Part shown: piece after piece, positions 43,012 to 48,424 of the stretch
How positions within the stretch are numbered: the first letter of the stretch is position 1
Layout of the letters: each line of letters opens with the position of its first letter
Assembly (NCBI GenBank): GCA_043809745.1
Contig: JBDROU010000041.1
Span: forward strand, 1-48,424
DNA: 48,424 nt
Direction: 5' to 3'
Source of the DNA: JBDROU01 sp043809745 [NCBI: bacterium]
GTDB taxonomy: Bacteria; Elusimicrobiota; JBDRMW01
Program-made: the position numbers and the translations under genes
The notes under the pieces: model-generated
What the model saw: the letters and a program-made list of their open reading frames with translations, nothing else
Database searches by the model: none
What the model was told of the DNA's origin: nothing

Positions 43012-44064
43012 CTATAACCCTATTTCTCTTTCTATAGCATCTATTTTTGCGGGGATTTTTTTTATCTTACCTGCAACCGCTATTGCTCTGTCAGGATCTT
43101 TCAATCCATGCCCCGTAAGCACACAACAAACTACAGCAGGCTTTTTCTCAATTTTACTAAGCTTTAGATATTTAATTAGCCCAGCAACACTGGCCGCTGA
43201 AGCAGGTTCAACAAACACGCCTTCGACAGAAGCCAGCAACTTATAAGCATCCACAATTTCGTTATCTGATACCATGTCAATTACACCACCGGATTCATCC
43301 CTTGCGGCTTCAGCCATCTTCCAGCTTGCGGGATTTCCAATCCGAATAGCAGTTGCAATAGTTTCTGGTTTTAAGACAACTTCTCCCCTTACTATCGGAG
43401 CAGCCCCTTCTGCCTGAAATCCCATCATTTTTGGAAGTGAATTACTCTTTCCTTTTTCTTTGTATTCTTTATATCCCTTCCAATAAGAAGTAATATTACC
43501 GGCATTGCCAACCGGTATAAAATGGTAATCCGGAGCCTTACCTAATAGGTCTATTATTTCAAAAGCACCTGTTTTTTGACCCTCGATTCTATATGGATTC
43601 AGTGAATTTACGAGAGTAATAGGATATTTTTCTGAAATTTCCCTTACTAACTTAAGTGCTTCATCAAAATTACCTTTAACCGCTAACACTATAGCGCCAT
43701 GAATCAAGGCTTGACTTAATTTACCCAAAGCTATAGCGCCATCTGGAATGAGAACCACGCATTTTACACCTGCCCTGGCTGCATAAGCTGAAGCTGAAGC
43801 TGAAGTATTACCTGTAGAAGCGCAGATTACAGCTTTTGATCCTTCTTCAACAGCTTTTGATAACGCCATAGTCATGCCCCGGTCTTTGAATGAACCGGTT
43901 GGATTTAATCCCTCATATTTTAAATATATATCCAGAAAACTTGCATCTAAATGTTTAGGGAGATTTTTAGCTCTTATTAAAGGGGTTGATCCTTCCAAAA
44001 GTGAGATAATAGGCGTATTGCCCGTAACAGGTAAGTATTCTTTATATCTATCTATTAGCCGCAT
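43012..44064 (-). CDS. thrC: Threonine synthase
   Basis: 350 residues. The PLP lysine is in [20 protein letters not shown], then [17 protein letters not shown] and [14 protein letters not shown]. It turns O-phosphohomoserine into threonine. The length fits the short (ThrC2) form. It overlaps hom by 1 bp (TAATG), forming a clear threonine operon. The homoserine kinase that links the two steps is not in this window. Confidence 0.96.
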   Translation of the reverse strand: MRLIDRYKEYLPVTGNTPIISLLEGSTPLIRAKNLPKHLDASFLDIYLKYEGLNPTGSFKDRGMTMALSKAVEEGSKAVICASTGNTSASASAYAARAGVKCVVLIPDGAIALGKLSQALIHGAIVLAVKGNFDEALKLVREISEKYPITLVNSLNPYRIEGQKTGAFEIIDLLGKAPDYHFIPVGNAGNITSYWKGYKEYKEKGKSNSLPKMMGFQAEGAAPIVRGEVVLKPETIATAIRIGNPASWKMAEAARDESGGVIDMVSDNEIVDAYKLLASVEGVFVEPASAASVAGLIKYLKLSKIEKKPAVVCCVLTGHGLKDPDRAIAVAGKIKKIPAKIDAIEREIGL

Positions 44065-45377
44065 TATCCTTCTATCCTCAGGTATATACTCTTGGCTTTA
44101 ACATTAGAAAGCGCGTCAATCTCCTTAAGAGATTTTATTATTTTACCTTCATCAGTCTTATGAGTCACAATTAAAATCGGCACAGCTAGTTTACCAATGC
44201 TAAAACCTTTTTGATAAACTGAAGCAATTGAGACTTTATTATTACCTAGAATGCCGGTAATTTTTGCCAGAACGCCGGGCTTATCAAGTGTTGTAAACCT
44301 CAAATAATAACAGTGATTAAACCTTTTATTAGGTATACATTTATATCGTTTATTTTTATGATATACAACATAAGGCAGCTGCCCTGCAGTGCCATTTGCT
44401 ATTTGCCTGGATAAAAATATAATATCCGAAACAACAGCGCTTGCCGCAGCCATCTGCCCTGCTCCTTTGCCATAAAGTATAATATCCCCTACCGAATCAC
44501 CGCAAATCTGAATGGCATTATATTCATCTTTAACAGCAGCAAATGGATGCTGCATAGAAACTAATGCCGGATGAACCCTTAACTCAAGCTCTCCTTTTAA
44601 TTCTTTGGCGACTCCTATTAATTTTAATACTAATCCAAGATGATTTTTGGCGTATTCAATATCCTGCAACTGTATATTTGAAATACCTTCACAGTAAATG
44701 TCTTCAATCCTAATCCAAGCGCCAAAAGCAAGAGAAGCCAGTATAGCTAATTTATGGCGGGCATCTATACCTTCAATATCAAATGAAGGATCAGCCTCTG
44801 CAAAACCAGAGCTTTTTGCCATTTTGAGAGCGGTCTTAAAATCCACATCATTATCGGTCATCCTGCTTAAAATAAAATTAGTAGTTCCGTTAAGGATTCC
44901 CATAATCTTAGTTATATGATTACCGGCTAATCCCTCATTTATGGCCTGAAGCACAGGAATCCCACCGCCCACAGAAGCTTCGAAATATACAAGTTTTTTT
45001 CTATTACGGCCTTTTGTAAATATTTCATCCCAATATTTAGCTAATATCGCTTTATTGGCAGTAACTATATGCTTCCCCTTATCTATAGCTTCCAAAACAA
45101 TGCTTCTGGCTGGCTCATATCCGCCAATCAACTCTACAACTATATCAATATCAGGATCATTAATTACATCTTTATAAGAGGTAGTAAGCTTAAAACCCTT
45201 TAATGAAAGCTTGGTTTTCTTCTCTTTAATTTTGATATCGCATATAGTCCTTATATAGCAGTCCGCGCCTACCCGTCTTTTTATTTGAGCCAGGTGTTTA
45301 TTAAACATCTTGACTACACCTTCCCCTACAGTACCAAAACCTATCAAACCCAAAGCAACTTTTCTTTTCCCATTCAT
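44064..45377 (-). CDS. hom: Homoserine dehydrogenase with ACT domain
   Basis: 437 residues. The NAD(P) Rossmann loop is [16 protein letters not shown], followed by the catalytic domain ([13 protein letters not shown] and [13 protein letters not shown]) and a C-terminal ACT domain ([29 protein letters not shown]) for threonine feedback. It reduces aspartate semialdehyde to homoserine. Overlaps thrC and follows the aminotransferase by 29 bp. Confidence 0.97.
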   Translation of the reverse strand: MNGKRKVALGLIGFGTVGEGVVKMFNKHLAQIKRRVGADCYIRTICDIKIKEKKTKLSLKGFKLTTSYKDVINDPDIDIVVELIGGYEPARSIVLEAIDKGKHIVTANKAILAKYWDEIFTKGRNRKKLVYFEASVGGGIPVLQAINEGLAGNHITKIMGILNGTTNFILSRMTDNDVDFKTALKMAKSSGFAEADPSFDIEGIDARHKLAILASLAFGAWIRIEDIYCEGISNIQLQDIEYAKNHLGLVLKLIGVAKELKGELELRVHPALVSMQHPFAAVKDEYNAIQICGDSVGDIILYGKGAGQMAAASAVVSDIIFLSRQIANGTAGQLPYVVYHKNKRYKCIPNKRFNHCYYLRFTTLDKPGVLAKITGILGNNKVSIASVYQKGFSIGKLAVPILIVTHKTDEGKIIKSLKEIDALSNVKAKSIYLRIEG

Positions 45378-45406
45378 CTTCTATATACTCCTTTAACAAA
45401 AATACT

Positions 45407-46600
45407 CTATTTCTTATTTGTTTTGAACAGACTCTTTATTCGTTGGGCCGCATCATAAAACCTGTTCTCGTGAGTAACTAAGGCAATACGCACATATCCG
45501 TCGCCGAATTCTCCGAACCCTAATCCCGGAGCAAAAACTATTCCGGTCTCTTTTACCAGATACTCACAAAACTCTAAAGAGTTCATCTCCCCCTTAAATT
45601 TATCCGGAATCTTTGTCCATAAATACATGGTAGCTTTTGGAGGAGTTATTTCCCAACCTATCTTCTTAAACTCTTTTATAAATCTATCTCTCCTCTGAGC
45701 ATATATCTGCCTCATATTCAAAATTTCATGTGAGCAATGCTCGATAGCAACTACACCAGATAGTTGTATAAATGTAGAAATTCCATAATCAACAAATGCT
45801 TTAAATTTTTCAAGCGCTCCTAATATATATTCATTACCGACTGCAAAACCTATACGCCATCCTGCCATAGAATAGGTTTTAGAAAATGAGTGAAATTCAA
45901 CAGCTACATCCTTTCCGCCCTTAACTTGAAGGAAAGAAGGCGCCTGGTAACCATCAAATACAACCTCTGAATAAGCGTTATCATGGCAAACTATAATATT
46001 ATATTTCTTTGCAAACTTAACTATATCCTTAAAAAAACTTAAATCCTCTACAACTGCTGTGGTAGGATTATTAGGATAATTAATGAACATCATCTTTGCT
46101 TTTCTTGCTATCTTCGCAGGTATCTTTGTTAAATCAGGCAAGAAACCATTCTTTTCTAAAAGCGGCATCTTATAGGTTTTACCTCCAGCAAGCACAATAC
46201 CGTTATAATATACAGGGTATGCAGGATCAGGGACTAATGCCAAATCATTAAAGTTAAGCAATGCTTGACACAGATGCGCAACACCTTCTTTAGATCCAAT
46301 TAAAGCGAGCGCTTCTCTTTCAGGGTCTATTTTTACACCGAACCGCTTATAAAACCATTCACTAACACAAATACGAAATTTTGGCATTCCCTTTGCTTGA
46401 GGATATCTATGGGTTCTTGGATGATTAACAACAGTATCGCAAAGTCTTTCTAAAACTCTTGAAGGCAGAGGTAAATCCGGGTTTCCCATTCCAAGATCAA
46501 TCACATCCAGCTTTTTAGAGTAAGCTTCTTTTTTTAGTTTATCAATTTTTGTGAATATATAGGGAGGTAAGGTATTTAATCTTTTTGAGCAGTTAATCAT
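45407..46600 (-). CDS. Class I/II aminotransferase (AlaC/LL-DAP aminotransferase group)
   Basis: 397 residues. The PLP lysine is in SFSKTYSMAGWRIGFAVG, the phosphate region in INYPNNPTTAVV and the N-terminus in DLGMGNPDLPLPSRVLERL. The group includes AlaC (alanine-pyruvate) and LL-diaminopimelate aminotransferase; sequence alone does not settle which. Location upstream of hom and thrC is common and suggests a role in aspartate-family metabolism. Confidence 0.92.
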   Translation of the reverse strand: MINCSKRLNTLPPYIFTKIDKLKKEAYSKKLDVIDLGMGNPDLPLPSRVLERLCDTVVNHPRTHRYPQAKGMPKFRICVSEWFYKRFGVKIDPEREALALIGSKEGVAHLCQALLNFNDLALVPDPAYPVYYNGIVLAGGKTYKMPLLEKNGFLPDLTKIPAKIARKAKMMFINYPNNPTTAVVEDLSFFKDIVKFAKKYNIIVCHDNAYSEVVFDGYQAPSFLQVKGGKDVAVEFHSFSKTYSMAGWRIGFAVGNEYILGALEKFKAFVDYGISTFIQLSGVVAIEHCSHEILNMRQIYAQRRDRFIKEFKKIGWEITPPKATMYLWTKIPDKFKGEMNSLEFCEYLVKETGIVFAPGLGFGEFGDGYVRIALVTHENRFYDAAQRIKSLFKTNKK

Positions 46601-46827
46601 CGCTTTCCCTTAGTGAAAAAACTTTAAGGCTTGTTGTCCATGATTTCCTAATAATAATATACTTAATTTAGTACTCAATAACAATTCAGTTGCAGCCAGC
46701 TAAAAACTTACAGTACTTAGAAAGAGCTTAAGAGATCTACTAACCAAAGTGTGATTGATTCAAAATTGAAAATGCAATTTTTGCCGTTTGATTTTCCAAA
46801 ATTGGCTTATATATGAAGAAAAATCCC

Positions 46828-47109
46828 TTAACTGGAACTCTTTATAAGCTTCTTAAGTGAAAGGCTTGGTTTGAAAGATATCTTTCTGCCCTGTGGAATT
46901 TGTATAGTCTCTCCTGTTTTTGGATTTCGGCCTTTTCTAGATTTCCGAGCTTTTACCTTAAACGTACCTAATCCCGTAAGAGAAACTTTGTCGCCGGAAT
47001 TAGTGGATTCCCGAATTACTTTTACAAGCCCTTTGATGGCTCTAGCAGCCTGGGACTTCTTAATCCGTGATTCCTGCGCGACTTTGTTGATTAAAGCTAC
47101 TTTATTCAT
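46828..47109 (-). CDS. hup: HU-family DNA-binding protein
   Basis: 93 residues. The signature VSLTGLGTFKVKARKSRKGRNPKTGETIQIP is the HU/IHF DNA-binding arm, with LINKVAQESRIKKSQAARAIKGLV forming the dimer helices. HU bends and packs DNA. SD GGAGGT is 6 bp before the ATG and a promoter is at 47146-47174. Confidence 0.95.
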   Translation of the reverse strand: MNKVALINKVAQESRIKKSQAARAIKGLVKVIRESTNSGDKVSLTGLGTFKVKARKSRKGRNPKTGETIQIPQGRKISFKPSLSLKKLIKSSS

Positions 47110-47145
47110 AGAAGCACCTCCATAAATTATTGAAAATACAGCATA

Positions 47146-47174
47146 TTTTTAACAAAATTTTGAACACAAGTCAA
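47146..47174 (-). promoter_or_regulatory. Promoter of the HU gene
   Basis: TTGACT (47169-47174) and TAAAAA (47146-47151) on the minus strand are 17 bp apart, about 35 bp upstream of the start codon. Confidence 0.5.
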
Positions 47175-47277
47175 GTAAAACTTTCTTCATTATTATGGAT
47201 TAAAATTTAGAATTAAATTGTTGAAGCGATTTGCTGTAAGAAATGAAATAAAAATACAAATCGGTCTCTTAAACGAA

Positions 47278-47676
47278 CTACCTCTTAGAAAACTGGAATC
47301 GCTTGCGCGCTTTTGGCTGCCCGGATTTCTTTCTCTCAACCATTCGAGGATCTCTTGTAAGCAGTCCCTCTTTCCTTAATATCTTACCAGCCTCAGGACT
47401 AACCACTTTACAAGCACGGGCTATGCCAAGCTTTATCGCCCCGGATTGGCCAGTTACTCCACCACCCTTTACTTTTATGAAAATATCATAGTTTTCAAGC
47501 ACTTTTACTGATTGGAGTGGTTTGAATATATCATTCTTCTGTCTATGATGGCCCTGAAAGAATTCTTCCGCACTACGATTATTTATCCTCATCTTCCCGG
47601 TTCCCGGCACAGCCCTCACCCGAGCAGTTGATGTTTTTCTTCTACCTGTCGTTTGAATAATATTTGATGTAGCCAT
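47278..47676 (-). CDS. rpsI: 30S ribosomal protein S9
   Basis: 132 residues. TTGRRKTSTARVRAVPGTG opens the family fold, GGGVTGQSGAIKLGIARA is the core, and KKSGQPKARKRFQFSKR is the conserved C-terminal tail that reaches the P-site tRNA. It follows rplM by 2 bp, the standard pair. Confidence 0.98.
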   Translation of the reverse strand: MATSNIIQTTGRRKTSTARVRAVPGTGKMRINNRSAEEFFQGHHRQKNDIFKPLQSVKVLENYDIFIKVKGGGVTGQSGAIKLGIARACKVVSPEAGKILRKEGLLTRDPRMVERKKSGQPKARKRFQFSKR

Positions 47677-47678
47677 GA

Positions 47679-48131
47679 TTATCCTTTTATACTGATTTCA
47701 TTTAATTTTTGTGCTGAATGCTTGTGATTTGCATCTTTATATACTCTTAACCTTGTAAGAAACTTATCCCCTAACTTTGTCTTAGGTAACATCCCTTTTA
47801 CAGCAAGAAATATAGCTTTTTCTGGATTTGTGGACATGAGTTTCCCAAACTGGATTTCCCTACCTCCGCCAGGATACCCGGTATGATGAAATTTATATTT
47901 CTGAACCAGTTTTTTACCGGTAACCTTTATCTGCAAGGCATTTGTAACAACTACAAAGTCCCCGCAATCAGTATTTGGCGTATAATAAGGCCTTGTTTTA
48001 CCTGATAGTATCTTAGCAATTGCTACTACAAGCCTGCCAAAAACTACACCCTTGGCATCTATTAAAGACCATTCTCTTTTAATATCATCCGGCTTGGGGA
48101 AAAAAGTTTTGTTACTTACTTGCGTTAGCAT
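47679..48131 (-). CDS. rplM: 50S ribosomal protein L13
   Basis: 150 residues. The family core is REWSLIDAKGVVFGRLVVAIAKILSGK, then YKFHHTGYPGG and VKGMLPKTKLGDKFLTRLRVY. The ATG at 48131 is directly at the predicted transcript start (see promoter). No Shine-Dalgarno is seen upstream, so the mRNA is likely leaderless. The first ten residues are an extension relative to most L13 proteins. Confidence 0.97.
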   Translation of the reverse strand: MLTQVSNKTFFPKPDDIKREWSLIDAKGVVFGRLVVAIAKILSGKTRPYYTPNTDCGDFVVVTNALQIKVTGKKLVQKYKFHHTGYPGGGREIQFGKLMSTNPEKAIFLAVKGMLPKTKLGDKFLTRLRVYKDANHKHSAQKLNEISIKG

Positions 48132-48139
48132 AGGCGGGT

Positions 48140-48168
48140 ATTTTATACTATTTTCGATATAAAGTCAA
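48140..48168 (-). promoter_or_regulatory. Promoter of rplM-rpsI
   Basis: TTGACT (48163-48168) and TAAAAT (48140-48145) on the minus strand are exactly 17 bp apart. The usual start, 7-9 bp after the -10, falls at or beside the A of the rplM ATG at 48131. Confidence 0.65.
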
Positions 48169-48183
48169 TAACTTTTTGCGCTT

Positions 48184-48424
48184 TGTCAAGCCAATTTAGA
48201 AACTTCCTATTTTTACCAAATTAGAAACTTCCGGTTTTTGCCATTTCAAATAATCGTAACCGTAGTATTGTGGTAACTGTGGACAACCCACAGGGTTGTC
48301 CAAGCAGTTGTGGGAAGGGTGGATAATCCTGGTGTTTTGGATTATCCATGCTTTCCACAACTGCGGCAGTTTCCACAATTCTCTTCAAATTTATTCCTTA
48401 CTTTTTTCTTTTTGATCCTTTTTC
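48184..48424 (-). mobile_element. Possible end of an insertion sequence (IS21-like)
   Basis: Two direct copies of TTAGAAACTTCC lie 25 bp apart after TGTCAAGCC at 48184. Repeated internal motifs behind a TG end resemble IS21-family termini. Further in lie a 9-bp hairpin (GGACAACCC/GGGTTGTCC) and nested inverted repeats (GCAGTTGTGG/CCACAACTGC outside GGATAATCC/GGATTATCC). In the last 35 bases, minus-strand frames end in Lys-rich tails (GSKRKK or KDQKEKSKE), as the end of a gene lying outside the window. No transposase is visible, so the family call is tentative. Confidence 0.45.

Noticed and set aside
46757-46785. CAAAATTG/CAATTTTTG inverted repeat after HU as a terminator
   Set aside because: The stem is short and A/T only, with an imperfect arm, and such pairs are expected by chance in AT-rich spacers.
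48240-48370. DnaA-box-like TTATCC/GTGGA motifs suggesting an origin
   Set aside because: They are halves of nested inverted repeats, none is a full TTATCCACA box, no dnaA or dnaN is near, and the stretch fits an insertion-sequence end better.
1-48424. CRISPR array or cas genes
   Set aside because: I saw no regularly spaced direct repeats and no Cas-like protein; the only tandem repeats are coding.

Overview
The window is AT-rich bacterial chromosome, almost entirely coded on the minus strand. It is probably from an uncultivated Gram-negative lineage. Secreted beta-barrel proteins, a lipoprotein, an extended Bat-type operon, a small DUF6485-like cysteine-rich protein, a stand-alone TrpB2-type synthase and a bacterial topoisomerase VI together suggest Candidatus Omnitrophota or a related PVC-type group. 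That placement is inference; no rRNA gene is present. TGA is used as a stop, so the code is standard.

Left edge (1-2036): a serine recombinase runs leftward out of the window. It diverges from a small XRE-type repressor. The last 138 bp seen of the recombinase recur, perfectly and inverted, at 1707-1844, beside a tRNA-Glu gene. This is a mobile or invertible module at a tRNA gene, or an assembly break at a repeat.

2056-7643: rmuC, a membrane histidine kinase and a CheY-like regulator form one minus-strand operon. A plus-strand unit with a strong promoter encodes a 54-residue cysteine-containing protein coupled to a two-domain universal stress protein. RadC and tRNA-Gly follow.

7719-14466: topoisomerase VI A and B subunits, a CcdA-like thiol transporter, an HNH endonuclease, an exported protein with a nucleotidyltransferase-like motif, and a second, soluble histidine kinase.

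14528-26676: a long operon-like run transcribed leftward. Order: MoxR ATPase, DUF58, a TPR/PpiC-like lipoprotein, a BatD-like membrane protein, BatA, BatB, BatC, BatD, BatE, a HEAT/TPR protein, a P-loop kinase, a dCMP deaminase and a DUF2914 protein. Many neighbours overlap by 1-4 bp. The envelope part resembles the Bat (aerotolerance) systems.

26824-35905: PilZ protein, outer-membrane barrel, DUF362 ferredoxin, an ECF sigma factor with a zinc-finger anti-sigma factor, aconitase, acetate kinase, a HypC-HydE fusion, and an Arg-rich micro-protein. The HypC-HydE fusion joins [NiFe]-hydrogenase and [FeFe]-hydrogenase maturation domains and is the most unusual gene here.

35931-48131: serS with trpB2, an M23 peptidase, a barrel protein, a cysteine-rich ferredoxin, a methyltransferase, small DUF proteins, a threonine-biosynthesis operon (aminotransferase, hom, thrC), HU, and rplM-rpsI behind a strong promoter that predicts a leaderless mRNA. 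The last 240 bp look like the end of an insertion sequence.
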